In this document: one piece after another, positions 37,420 to 45,536 of the stretch | How the letters are laid out: each line of letters opens with the position of its first letter | How positions within the stretch are numbered: position 1 is the first letter of the stretch | Assembly: GCA_023421795.1 (NCBI GenBank) | Contig: JAEZSO010000002.1 | Coordinates: 310,001 to 374,000, forward strand | From: Cyanobacteria bacterium OH_PDB_230 | GTDB taxonomy: Bacteria; Cyanobacteriota; Vampirovibrionia; Gastranaerophilales; Gastranaerophilaceae | Length of the DNA stretch: 64,000 nucleotides | Reading direction: 5' to 3' | The notes under the pieces: model-generated | Seen by the model: only the letters and a program-made list of their open reading frames with translations | Told to the model about the DNA's origin: nothing | Databases searched by the model: none | Position numbers and translations under genes: made by a program

Positions 37420-38667
37420 CTATGGCTTTTCGTTTGCTACTTCAGGAGGAGTAATTATTTTTATAGCTTTTGCAAGTTGAGGATCTTTGTGTTTTTTTAC
37501 ATCCATATTTGTTAGTGATACCTTGTAATCAGGCTGGATTCCTACATTGTGTATATCCTCGTCATTCGGCATAAGATATTTTGCTATTGTTATATTCATT
37601 CCTGTCTTATTCGGCATAGGTATTATCTGTTGCACAGAGTTTTTTCCGTATGTTCTGTCCCCTACAAGTATGGCTTTTTTGTTATCTCTTAGTGCTCCCA
37701 CAAGGATTTCTGATGCGCTTGCTGTTCCTCTGTTTACAATTATCACGATGGGTTTTTCTTTGAATATTGCCTCGTTCTGGGCTGGAACTTTTGATTGCAT
37801 GCCGTTTCTGTATACCACGCTTACAATATTGCCTTTTTTAATGAACATATTTGCAATTATTACAGCGTTATTCAAAAGTCCGCCTGCATCCCCTCTTAAA
37901 TCTATTATCAAGCCTTTTGTATTGTTTGTTTTCTCGAGAGCTTTAGAAAACTCTTGAGGCACATACATTCCCATAAAACTTACTACCTGTATGTAGCCTA
38001 TTTCGCCCGGGAGTATTTTGTAATTTACGCTTTTTATCCTTACCAGGTCTCTTTTGATTATTTTTACTATTTTTGTATTATTTCTTTTGATGTCTATTCT
38101 TACGTTTGTATCTTTTTCGCCTCTAATTAAGCTTACTGTTTGCTCTAAAGACATTCCGTCTATCTTTTTATTATTTATGTGAGTAATCATATCCCCAATC
38201 ATAAGCCCTGATTTTTGTGCAGGTGAATCGTCAAGAACATTTGAAATTATTATTTTGTCCGCTATGGACATTATGTTTATCCCTATACCGGAAACATTTG
38301 ATTCTATGTTTGAGTTCTGTGATTCATATTCAGAGATATTCATAAACCTTGAATAAGGATCGTCAAGGCTTTGGAGCATTGAATTTACAGCTACGTATAC
38401 ATCTTCATTTGTCTTTATATAGGGAAGGTAGTGTTCTTTCCATCTTGACCAGTCTTGGCCGTTCATTTTCGGATCTATGTATTGGTTTTTGATATTTCTC
38501 CAACAGCTTACAAAGAGCCTTTTCGGTGAAACTGTCTGGCTTGCTATTATTTCTTGAGTTTTTTTGGCTAGAGGTTGTTTGATGTATTCCCATGGCGTTG
38601 AAAAAATCCAGATTGTTATTATTGTTGCTAAAGCCAGAGATATATAATAAATTATTTTGTTTCTCAT
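37420..38667 (-). CDS. C-terminal processing peptidase (S41, CtpA/Prc family)
   Basis: 415 residues. N-terminal membrane anchor or signal peptide (about 4-22), a cap helix region, a PDZ domain (IIISNVLDDSPAQKSGLMIGDMITHINNK, about 125-205), and the serine-lysine catalytic domain with VNRGTASASEILVGALRD (Ser near 318) and GDRTYGKNSVQQ (Lys near 341). Acts in the periplasm or lumen on the C-termini of envelope proteins. Monocistronic, with 221 bases to the upstream convergent-free gap. Confidence 0.93.
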   Translation of the reverse strand: MRNKIIYYISLALATIITIWIFSTPWEYIKQPLAKKTQEIIASQTVSPKRLFVSCWRNIKNQYIDPKMNGQDWSRWKEHYLPYIKTNEDVYVAVNSMLQSLDDPYSRFMNISEYESQNSNIESNVSGIGINIMSIADKIIISNVLDDSPAQKSGLMIGDMITHINNKKIDGMSLEQTVSLIRGEKDTNVRIDIKRNNTKIVKIIKRDLVRIKSVNYKILPGEIGYIQVVSFMGMYVPQEFSKALEKTNNTKGLIIDLRGDAGGLLNNAVIIANMFIKKGNIVSVVYRNGMQSKVPAQNEAIFKEKPIVIIVNRGTASASEILVGALRDNKKAILVGDRTYGKNSVQQIIPMPNKTGMNITIAKYLMPNDEDIHNVGIQPDYKVSLTNMDVKKHKDPQLAKAIKIITPPEVANEKP

Positions 38668-38936
38668 TTGAGTTTAAATTGCTCTTTTCTTTTGCTTTTT
38701 TGTGTAAAAAATTCTTCTATCATTAATGTAATACCTAAATGATTTTGAAGCAATAGTGAAACGAGTAAATTTTTCTATACGATTTTGTTTTATATATATA
38801 GATTTATTTTTTCAAAAGTCGGATGATAAATTTTTGTTAAAGAAAATTTGACATTCACTTTTAAAAGATGAGCAGCAAGTTGAAATTCAGACCTTAATCG
38901 GTTGCGATAGCAGATTACATGTAGTAAGATGAACTT

Positions 38937-39113
38937 ATGGATGAAAACAGAACAATAGTTGATATAAAGCCTTATTTAAAGCCTCCTAAAGAGGATGCCG
39001 TTGATATTGCGCAGCAAAAATCAATGCATACAAATCCGATTTTTAAAAAATATTTAGCTATTCACAATAAAAAAATTGAGACAAAATTTAGTTTAAAAGA
39101 CCTGTTTAGATAA
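38937..39113 (+). CDS. Small 58-residue hypothetical protein
   Basis: Reads MDENRTIVDIKPYLKPP...FSLKDLFR with no cysteines or membrane segment. The stop and next start overlap as TAATG (39111-39115), a coupling pattern that strongly suggests a real gene in the operon with the 171-residue protein and prmC. The C-terminal half is basic (FKKYLAIHNKKIETK). No clear ribosome site beyond a weak TAAGATGA. Function unknown. Confidence 0.55.
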   Translation: MDENRTIVDIKPYLKPPKEDAVDIAQQKSMHTNPIFKKYLAIHNKKIETKFSLKDLFR

Positions 39114-39628
39114 TGTTTATACAGAAAAACAACCTTTTTACAGCGTTAAGCAAAAATCAAAAATCTTCACTCATTTCTTTTTTAAAAAACTTTACAAAGA
39201 AAAATAATCATCTTTCTGAAGCGGAACTGTTAGATCTTTTTATAGAAGATGAAAATTATTACTTTGAGGTTGGCAACCCACATTTTGAGTGGATTTTAGA
39301 TTGGTTTGAAAATGAGAAATTTCTTAAAGAAATCAAATATTTAATCAGTCAGTATAAAAACCAAATTGTTCAGAAAGAGAAGCAAAAGCCTTTTCTGGAA
39401 AAGCAAAAATTGTATATGAAAGAGCAGAGAAAAAAGCTGCAGGAACTAAAACTTTCAAAAGAAAAACCTACAGAAAAACAGCTGAAATACTACGACAGAT
39501 TGTGTAAAAAATACTCTCTTGTTAAGCTTGATACAGAAAACTTGTCAAAATTGGATTTAAAAACTATGATTTCTAAAATACTAGAAGATGCAGAGTCAGA
39601 AGTTTATAAATGTTTAGAAAAGAATTAA
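39113..39628 (+). CDS. Lysine-rich helical hypothetical protein
   Basis: 171 residues, not recognised. A predicted helical N-terminus with the Trp-containing FEWILDWFENEKFLKEIKYLI, a strongly basic coiled segment (about 90-130; EKQKPFLEKQKLYMKEQRKKLQELKLSKEKPTEKQLKYYDRLCKKY) and an acidic end. The EKPTEKQLKYYDRLCKKY segment resembles the terminal helical motif of some ribosome- or nucleic-acid-associated proteins. Coupled to the 58-residue gene upstream and overlapping prmC by 19 bases. Confidence 0.7.
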   Translation: MFIQKNNLFTALSKNQKSSLISFLKNFTKKNNHLSEAELLDLFIEDENYYFEVGNPHFEWILDWFENEKFLKEIKYLISQYKNQIVQKEKQKPFLEKQKLYMKEQRKKLQELKLSKEKPTEKQLKYYDRLCKKYSLVKLDTENLSKLDLKTMISKILEDAESEVYKCLEKN

Positions 39629-40449
39629 TTAATATATATAAAGAGAACGGTTTTGATCTTTATGAGGCCTCTTCTGAGGTCGATTTAGCAATAGAAATGA
39701 TTGCAGGCTTAAATCCCAAGGAGATGCTTCTTGGAGCTTGCATTTCTGATGAAAACAAGGAAAAAATCTCAAATATAGTAAAAGAACGGGTCAAGACAAG
39801 AAGGCCTATTCAACAGCTTTTAGGTCAGGCTTTTTTTATGGGAGAAAAGTTCGCTGTAAACGAATACACGCTTATTCCCCGGCCTGAAACAGAAATTTTG
39901 GTGCTGGAAACCTTAAAACTTATAAAAGATGATGCTGATTTTAAAATTCTAGATATTGGGTCAGGTTCAGGCTGCATACCTGTTATGATTGCCAAAAATA
40001 CCGAAAGCGCCAGAATCGAATCGGTAGATATATGCAGTAAAGCTCTAGAAACCGCCAGATTGAATTCCGAAAGCTTCAGTGTGCAAAGCAGGGTTGATTT
40101 TTACCTCTCTGACCTTTTTGAAAAGGTTACAGGCAAGTTTAATATTATCGTTTCCAATCCTCCTTATATTCCTATTTCGGAAAAAGACTGCCTGCAAAGT
40201 GAAGTAAGAGATTTTGAACCTTCTAATGCTTTGTTTGCAAGTGATGAAAAAGGAATAGATATATATAAAAAAATCATTGAAAAATCAAAAGATTACATAA
40301 TTTTAGGAGGGCATATCCTTTTTGAACTGGGTATAAACCAGTCTGATTTAGTAAAAGATATTTTTATAAAAAATGAGTTTTCTGAAATAAAAATTATAAA
40401 AGACCTGGATGGCATTGATAGAGTGATAATCGCTCGATACGGCGTTTAG
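39610..40449 (+). CDS. prmC: Release factor N5-glutamine methyltransferase PrmC
   Basis: Methylates the GGQ glutamine of RF1 and RF2. 279 residues; N-terminal substrate-binding helices with RRPIQQLLGQAFFMGEKFAVNEYTLIPRPETEILV, SAM motif ILDIGSGSGCIPVMIAK and the catalytic NPPY (about 184-187) in VSNPPYIPISEKDCLQSEVRDFEPSNALFAS. The last gene of a three-gene operon with two small unknowns. Confidence 0.95.
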   Translation: MFRKELINIYKENGFDLYEASSEVDLAIEMIAGLNPKEMLLGACISDENKEKISNIVKERVKTRRPIQQLLGQAFFMGEKFAVNEYTLIPRPETEILVLETLKLIKDDADFKILDIGSGSGCIPVMIAKNTESARIESVDICSKALETARLNSESFSVQSRVDFYLSDLFEKVTGKFNIIVSNPPYIPISEKDCLQSEVRDFEPSNALFASDEKGIDIYKKIIEKSKDYIILGGHILFELGINQSDLVKDIFIKNEFSEIKIIKDLDGIDRVIIARYGV

Positions 40450-40586
40450 GAATCTGTAAAAGAATTTAAAAACGATAATGATTATTAATTTTTCTTAAAA
40501 ACCTATTTACAAATAGAAAAAATATGATAATATAGGATTATATTCAGTCTGTAAATCGATTTTAAAAAGATTTGAGGCGGCAATAT

Positions 40587-40626
40587 AATAAGATAAGGTT
40601 TAGGAGACTTTTATCTTATTTATAAG
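40587..40626. promoter_or_regulatory. Inverted repeats upstream of rubrerythrin
   Basis: AATAAGATAA (40587-40596) pairs perfectly with TTATCTTATT (40611-40620), 14-base loop, and CTTATTTATAAG (40615-40626) is an overlapping second inverted repeat. They lie 30-70 bases before the start codon and could bind a peroxide or redox regulator or form a leader hairpin. The PerR consensus itself is not matched. Confidence 0.4.
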
Positions 40627-40657
40627 GTAATAGAGAGTAAATGAAAGAGGTTTAATT

Positions 40658-41209
40658 ATGGCAAAATTTGTTTGCAGTGTATGTGGTTACGTTCATGAAG
40701 GCGATAGCGCTCCAGAAAAATGTCCTGTTTGCGGTGTTGGCCCTGAAAAATTTATAAAACAAGATGAATATGCTTCAACAGGTACCGGCTGGGCAGATGA
40801 ACATAAAATCGGTGTAGCTCAAGGTCTTGACGAACAAGTAGTTCAAGGGCTAAAAGATCACTTTGCAGGAGAATGCACAGAAGTCGGCATGTACCTTGCA
40901 ATGGCAAGACAAGCTGATAGAGAAGGCTATCCTGAAGTTGCTGAAGCTTACAAAAGAATAGCTTACGAAGAAGCTGATCATGCTTCAAGATTCGCAGAAT
41001 TGTTAGGTGAAGTTGTTACAACATCTACTAAAAAGAACCTTGAAATGCGTGTTGCTGCTGAAAACGGCGCATGTGAATCAAAATTAAACATTGCTAAAAG
41101 AGCAAAAGAATTAGGCTATGATGCAATCCACGATTCAGTTCATGAAATGTGCAAAGATGAAGCTCGTCACGGCAAGGCTTTTGAAGGACTTCTAAAAAGA
41201 TATTTCTAA
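40658..41209 (+). CDS. Rubrerythrin with N-terminal rubredoxin domain
   Basis: Non-heme peroxidase that reduces hydrogen peroxide in anaerobes. 183 residues. The rubredoxin-like iron site is at the N-terminus (CSVCGYVHEG, C6/C9, and CPVCGVGPEKF, C22/C25), reversed from classical Desulfovibrio rubrerythrin. The diiron ferritin-like domain follows, with EVGMYLAMARQADREG, EEADHASRFAELLGE and HEMCKDEARHGKAFEGLL supplying ligands. Monocistronic with a terminator. Confidence 0.94.
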   Translation: MAKFVCSVCGYVHEGDSAPEKCPVCGVGPEKFIKQDEYASTGTGWADEHKIGVAQGLDEQVVQGLKDHFAGECTEVGMYLAMARQADREGYPEVAEAYKRIAYEEADHASRFAELLGEVVTTSTKKNLEMRVAAENGACESKLNIAKRAKELGYDAIHDSVHEMCKDEARHGKAFEGLLKRYF

Positions 41210-41224
41210 GCTTTTACGAAATTT

Positions 41225-41256
41225 AAGGCTCCTATAATTTATAGGGGCCTTTTTTG
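41225..41256 (+). terminator. Terminator of the rubrerythrin gene
   Basis: GGCTCCTATAA / TATAGGGGCC stem followed by seven Ts, starting 16 bases past the stop. Confidence 0.8.
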
Positions 41257-41325
41257 TTGGTGCCTTAGAGCTGTTGAATAGGAAAAATTATGTAACAAAG
41301 CTTGAGGAAAATGTGATTTTTTGTA

Positions 41326-41353
41326 TTGACTAAAAATTTTTATTTAGTATTAT
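41326..41353 (+). promoter_or_regulatory. Promoter of the tRNA-Val transcript
   Basis: TTGACT (41326-41331), 16-base spacer, TATTAT (41348-41353); by eye among the best sigma70-like sites in the window. Predicted start near 41360, giving an 88-base leader before the tRNA. Confidence 0.6.
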
Positions 41354-41363
41354 AAAAGTCTAA

Positions 41364-41426
41364 GGGCGTTCAGTTCAGTTGCCCGGTGAGGTTTCCTCGC
41401 TAATACTGATTGCCTCCCCAGGGAGG
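41364..41426 (+). pseudogene. Degenerate tRNA-like sequence in the tRNA-Val leader
   Basis: GGGCGTTCAGTTCAGTTG (41364-41381) matches the 5' end of the downstream tRNA-Val at 16 of 18 bases, and GCCTCCC-CA-GGGAGG near 41412-41426 mimics its anticodon stem without the seven-base loop. No usable T arm is evident. It looks like a decayed tRNA duplicate transcribed as leader. Confidence 0.4.
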
Positions 41427-41447
41427 TGTGAAAATTAAATACGGTGC

Positions 41448-41523
41448 GGGCGTTTAGCTCAGTTGGTAGAGCGCCTCCCTTACAAGGAGGATGCCGGGAG
41501 TTCGAGTCTCTCAACGCCCACCA
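41448..41523 (+). tRNA. tRNA-Val (anticodon TAC)
   Basis: 76 bases including encoded CCA. Acceptor stem GGGCGTT/AACGCCC with discriminator A, D-arm AGCTCAGTTGGTAGAGC, anticodon stem CCTCC/GGAGG around CTTACAA (anticodon TAC, reads GUA), T-loop TTCGAGT. All arms pair by eye. Confidence 0.95.
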
Positions 41524-41550
41524 TAAAAGAGAAGATGACATCAGTTATCT
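41499..41550 (+). repeat. tRNA-tail direct repeat, left copy
   Basis: From the tRNA T-arm (agttcgag) through CCA and the first terminator arm. It matches the region 42802-42858 imperfectly, with the strongest identity over ATAAAAGAGAAGATGACATC. Together they bracket 1.25 kb like the left and right ends of a small integrated element. Confidence 0.5.
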
Positions 41551-41563
41551 TCTCTTTTATTTT
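41523..41563 (+). terminator. Terminator of tRNA-Val
   Basis: Fourteen-bp stem from ATAAAAGAGAAGAT (41523-41536) and its complement (41547-41560) followed by TTT. A decayed copy of this hairpin lies at 42831-42872. Confidence 0.75.
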
Positions 41564-41745
41564 GAGAACTTTTGATCAGACGAGAACTCAACAAAACGAA
41601 GCTTTGTTTAAGTTCTGTTCCTGCGTCTTAGACTTCAAATTTTTCTGGTTCATTTTGTGATTTCAATCATAGCAATACTTTTAAGAGTTCGAGTTTTTGG
41701 TGTCAAAAGTTCATTCTTTTCGTTGTTTATGTCTTGTAGGTGTAT

Positions 41746-42642
41746 TTATATTTTAATATTTTCATGTCGCTTTTCTAGTATAGCTTTATCAGAAAAATAC
41801 TTGTCAATTCTAGTAAATTCAGATTTAAATGATTGATAATTTATTACAAAAAATGTATTTGGGTCATATTCAGAGGCTGCATCAATATATTCTTCTATTG
41901 TTTCACCACTATAATTTCTTGCGTGATTTAAGATTACTTTATGTTTTATTTTAGGATCTAAGTTATTATATTTTTCTAAATAATATCTTTTCATCAAATT
42001 ATCTGGATATGATTGGTATAATAAAATATTCGACATAGAGCATATATCTTCAATGTTTTTGCATTTTTCTATATTTTCGATTGTTGCATTGTCATTTATT
42101 CTCCATAGTTCAGCAGTTGTAACAACGATTGGGATTATGAATATAGTGTTGTTATTATCCCAGTTTAAATATTCAAATAAATTACTTATATAAGCATAAC
42201 CTAACTGATGAAAAGCATCTTTTATTTGTGTTTGATTTGCATTTTTGGAATTGAGAACAGTCCCTTTGTTTACTAAAGGATATTTATAAAATTCATCCCA
42301 ATATTCAATATTTAAACGATTTTTAGAGTCATATGTGTCCATAATAAGTGAGGATTTATCTAATATTTCATAATTATTAGGTGTAAAAATCCATTTTGTT
42401 TCAGGCGAACAATATTTACATTCAATTAAATAATGTATAAAATAATTATTGTTATTCTCTATGCTTATACTTTTGCTTGCTAAAAAGTCCACAGAAAAGT
42501 TATTTGTTATTCCATCAATATTTTTTCTTAAGAAATTATATTCATAAGGTTCTTTAAATTTTAGTTCTTGAATAATTTTTCTTACAGAGGCTTCTAAAGG
42601 AAGCCCAGATTTTAATAATTTATCTTTCCCGTCGATTGTCAT
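41746..42642 (-). CDS. Hypothetical protein, possible restriction-endonuclease fold
   Basis: 298 residues, unrecognised and very AT-rich. VDFLAS followed about 20 residues later by HYLIECKY gives a D...ExK-like pattern reminiscent of PD-(D/E)xK nucleases, and the N-terminus has EASVRKIIQELKF. The rest is Asn/Tyr/Ile-rich. The ATG (42642) is immediately preceded by an 11-G tract in the ribosome-site position. It is the only gene in the interval bounded by tRNA-tail repeats. A nuclease role is only suggested. Confidence 0.55.
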   Translation of the reverse strand: MTIDGKDKLLKSGLPLEASVRKIIQELKFKEPYEYNFLRKNIDGITNNFSVDFLASKSISIENNNNYFIHYLIECKYCSPETKWIFTPNNYEILDKSSLIMDTYDSKNRLNIEYWDEFYKYPLVNKGTVLNSKNANQTQIKDAFHQLGYAYISNLFEYLNWDNNNTIFIIPIVVTTAELWRINDNATIENIEKCKNIEDICSMSNILLYQSYPDNLMKRYYLEKYNNLDPKIKHKVILNHARNYSGETIEEYIDAASEYDPNTFFVINYQSFKSEFTRIDKYFSDKAILEKRHENIKI

Positions 42643-42643
42643 T

Positions 42644-42654
42644 CCCCCCCCCCC
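42644..42654 (-). repeat. 11-base homopolymeric G tract at a start codon
   Basis: Eleven Gs on the minus strand (Cs on +) directly before the ATG at 42642, occupying the Shine-Dalgarno position. An upstream ATG (42657) overlaps the tract and is out of frame with 11 Gs but would be in frame with 12, so slippage would change translation. Confidence 0.8.
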
Positions 42655-42801
42655 ATTTTTATAGTGGTTTTGAACTTATGACTATTTTATACTTGTTTTA
42701 GCCTTAAATGCAATATTTTGTTTTCTTAAATAATGATTTATTTCAAAAAATGCCGTATTTGCTTTCGGGTCTTGAATTTTGTGATTAAATTGATTACTAA
42801 A

Positions 42802-42872
42802 AGTTCGAGTTTCGCCTCTTTTACACCATCATAAAAGAGAAGATGACATCAATTATCTGGCTTTTTATTTTT
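42802..42872 (+). repeat. tRNA-tail direct repeat, right copy with decayed terminator
   Basis: Repeats agttcgagt, a short CACCAT match to the tRNA CCA end, and ATAAAAGAGAAGATGACATC, then the terminator's second arm is disrupted (ATCTGGCTTTTTATTTTT). The apparent acceptor/CCA is degenerate. Confidence 0.5.
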
Positions 42873-42962
42873 AATAAATGCATTTATCTTGTGGGCAATT
42901 TTGGATAAACAAATGTTTTATATAGATATAAAGTTTTGATGTAATAATATAAGAGATTTACG

Positions 42963-43718
42963 ATGGGTATTAATATTGGAAAAATAGCAAAAGAAGTAAT
43001 TCCTGCAGTAAAAAGTATCGATTCTAAGATTGTCAAAGATGTTGCAGAGGAATTGCCGAAAATAACAGAGCAGTCAATGAAAACTTTTTCTGATGCAACG
43101 AGCGCTGTCGGGAAAGCACAATTAGCTTTAGCAAAAACATCAGCCGCTAAAAAAGTTGCTGGTGCTGCCGACAATTCTGAAGTCCCTGAATTTTTGTACC
43201 ATCTGACTTCAAAAAAGAACTATGAAAAAATGCTCAAGGACAAGGTAATCAACGTGTCCGAATGGGAAGCACAATCAGCAAACGGGCTAGCCGGGACTTA
43301 TATGGTGGATAAAGCTAATCTTATAAATGGTTGGCCAACCAAATGTGAAGAATTATTCGGTTCTATGAATGCCGGCGGGGTTTTGACTGTCTGGTGCTCA
43401 AAAGGTGATGATTTGATGCTGTTAAAAGTCCCTTCAAAAAGCTTGGATACAAATAAATTAAGATTTAGATCATATTTTGATACTTGTAGGGCAATGATTT
43501 CAGGTGATATGGAAGCAGGTAAAGGCTTCCCGATAAGTGAACTAAGTCGCTTTAAAGACAAAACGTCGCCATTAGAGTATGTTTATATGGATAAAATACC
43601 AACAGAACATATTAGCGTAGAATCAATAACACCTTTAGATGCACCCCTTTTTGAAAGTCTTATGCAGGCTGATACTAATACCGTTTCGCAATTTATGAAA
43701 AAATTGTTTAAAGACTAA
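42963..43718 (+). CDS. Hypothetical protein with ADP-ribosyltransferase-like signature
   Basis: 251 residues. An amphipathic helical N-terminus (about 1-70, no signal peptide) precedes FLYHLTSKKNYEKMLKDKVI (H80-x-T82) and GLAGTYMVDKANL (Y113). The Y-H-x-T-S-x-x-N-x-x-x-(I/M)-L-x-x-G-like pattern, shared with the 48054 protein, resembles the N-terminal half of ADP-ribosyltransferase folds. The C-terminal half has no clear catalytic Glu; I cannot claim activity. No close ribosome site beyond a weak GAG. It lies beside the repeat-bounded island. Confidence 0.5.
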   Translation: MGINIGKIAKEVIPAVKSIDSKIVKDVAEELPKITEQSMKTFSDATSAVGKAQLALAKTSAAKKVAGAADNSEVPEFLYHLTSKKNYEKMLKDKVINVSEWEAQSANGLAGTYMVDKANLINGWPTKCEELFGSMNAGGVLTVWCSKGDDLMLLKVPSKSLDTNKLRFRSYFDTCRAMISGDMEAGKGFPISELSRFKDKTSPLEYVYMDKIPTEHISVESITPLDAPLFESLMQADTNTVSQFMKKLFKD

Positions 43719-43760
43719 ACCGGCAGCGCTTTTTAAGAAAATTTTATCTATGCTCTAATT

Positions 43761-44426
43761 TTATTTTGCGGCTATTCTCGCCATATAATCTATGAGCCCT
43801 CTGACAAGCGACATGTTCCCTGCGGAATTGGCGTGCATAAATGCGTGAGACCCTTTTTTGTCAATAATGCTTAAAACATACTCGGGGCAATTTTTGAGTT
43901 TGTTAGCAAAGCCCTGGCAGCCAGCTTTTATGTTGTTTAAAGAGAGAGTAGTTCCGTCATTTAGCTGTACACGCTGGTAATAATTCACGCTTTTTTTAGT
44001 GAAACCGTCATAAACGTAATACCCTGATTCAGTTGGGTTTATTGGCTTGTTATTCAATGTTTCCATAGGGTGAAGCTCGGATAAAGTTCGTTTTGCAATC
44101 TCTGTTACGTCAAGAAGAATTTGTTCGTATTGCTTTGTTACGCTTGGTTGTGAATTCTTTTCAAAAATATATTCCAGCCTTTTCGCTTCTTCTTGAAAAT
44201 ACTTGTCTTTGATACCTAATTTTGAATATCGTTTTCTATCGCCGTGAGTTAGTTTTAGGGCGTTTAATTCAGAGGAAGATGCGTCATTTATCAATTGCCC
44301 TTTTATCTCTGGCAACACATACCCGCTTGGTTCCAAATTGTTAGAGCCTGTGAAATTGACCTTCTTTGCCGAGTGAAAGCCATTTGTATTATTTATCCCA
44401 TAAAATGTATTATTAATTTTATTCAT
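43761..44426 (-). CDS. Hypothetical protein with N-terminal NFTG motif
   Basis: 221 residues, no named domain. The N-terminus has TFYG and, after a short Asn-rich stretch, KKVNFTG (F25-T26-G27), the FxG motif shared with other proteins here. Later there is a helical middle (QYEQILLDVTEIAKRTL) and the C-terminal GCQGFANKLKNCPEYVLSIIDKKGSHAFMHANSAGNMSL. Cys-x-Gly and His in this segment could suit a papain-like fold, but this is speculative. No signal peptide. Confidence 0.6.
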   Translation of the reverse strand: MNKINNTFYGINNTNGFHSAKKVNFTGSNNLEPSGYVLPEIKGQLINDASSSELNALKLTHGDRKRYSKLGIKDKYFQEEAKRLEYIFEKNSQPSVTKQYEQILLDVTEIAKRTLSELHPMETLNNKPINPTESGYYVYDGFTKKSVNYYQRVQLNDGTTLSLNNIKAGCQGFANKLKNCPEYVLSIIDKKGSHAFMHANSAGNMSLVRGLIDYMARIAAK

Positions 44427-44482
44427 GGATACCTGTAGTTTTTATACTATTTATTATAAAAACCGCAGCCGTAAATATTTGC

Positions 44483-45403
44483 TTACTCTGTAAACATAAG
44501 CGTTATAAAAAAGACAAGGAAATAAAACTGCAAATACCTCGGGATAAGAATGTTAAAGGTATCAGAGGACAAAAGAAGTATTAATATATATATTAATATA
44601 AGATAGCCGAAAGGAAGAAGATAAGACTTTAATTTGCTGTTAAAATCTTCATCGGTCACCGGCAGATTTTTCGTTCCGAGCATTATTAATAATATTCCCA
44701 GCCCCATTTCTATGTGGACAAATAGTCTGTATATAGATGAAAGATAGGTGTGAGTCGGGATTGACAGTTCGTTTAAAAACAATAGAAAGTAGCCGAGCGA
44801 AAACAGAGAGAGGGTATCTTTCCCCAGTGATTTTCTGGCATTTGCATATATTATGGCCGTCACAAAATAAGAAGCGGCATAAATCATCTCAGTGCCACTC
44901 AGAGAATAAAAATGTCGAGCCATTTCAGGCGTAATCATTGAAGAAAATGCATAATAGACAACCCCAAAGGTAATAATACACGCAGCAAGAATCTTAAAAA
45001 AGAAATGCTTGTCGTTTTCTTCTGTAGGATTTGACATGAAAAAAAGCGTTGCTAATCCTGGGATTGCATATGATATATTCACCAGTGAGGAATAAGCCAT
45101 TTGCAGGTGTCCCTCATAAGAAGCCAGTATGTGCGGGATTTCAAACAGACCGCCCATAAAAAAACAGCACGCCAGAATTGCTATCCTTCTGTCTTTGCTT
45201 TTCTGGTATTCGATAAAGCCTTTAACTAAAAAAATAACATCCAGTAAAACAAAAGCCCAGCCGAAGTATATGTTTTGAACGGGGGTAAAGTCTATGCTGG
45301 GAAAATTAGTTACAGTCAAGCTGTATGCAGCATAAAACACGGCTGTCGTTAAAATAAATAAAGCAAGCAAATGAGGATGTTTTATGGATTCTAATATTTT
45401 CAT
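44483..45403 (-). CDS. Multi-pass membrane protein, sensor-domain-like
   Basis: 306 residues with about eight to nine hydrophobic segments. The conserved-looking ILACCFFMGGLFEIPHILASYEGH and IPGLATLFFMSNPTEENDKHFFF are the soluble marks. The arrangement is reminiscent of MASE-type sensor domains normally fused to kinases or cyclases, but no output domain follows and the gene ends after FITLMFTE. Function unknown. Divergent from the phosphoesterase gene. Confidence 0.55.
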   Translation of the reverse strand: MKILESIKHPHLLALFILTTAVFYAAYSLTVTNFPSIDFTPVQNIYFGWAFVLLDVIFLVKGFIEYQKSKDRRIAILACCFFMGGLFEIPHILASYEGHLQMAYSSLVNISYAIPGLATLFFMSNPTEENDKHFFFKILAACIITFGVVYYAFSSMITPEMARHFYSLSGTEMIYAASYFVTAIIYANARKSLGKDTLSLFSLGYFLLFLNELSIPTHTYLSSIYRLFVHIEMGLGILLIMLGTKNLPVTDEDFNSKLKSYLLPFGYLILIYILILLLSSDTFNILIPRYLQFYFLVFFITLMFTE

Positions 45404-45536
45404 AATATTAATTTATCCGTAATACAACTAGAATTTCATCAGGAAATCGGGTGCTCTATATGGCATATATTTCTCTAGTGTCGTCTATTCTTTTATGTTA
45501 ATATTTTATTGAAATTAAATGTTTGTGAGGAAAAAA

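Noticed and set aside
41350..41660. Open frames overlapping tRNA-Val on both strands
   Set aside because: They exist only because they run through the tRNA and its leader; no ribosome site and no protein-like content.
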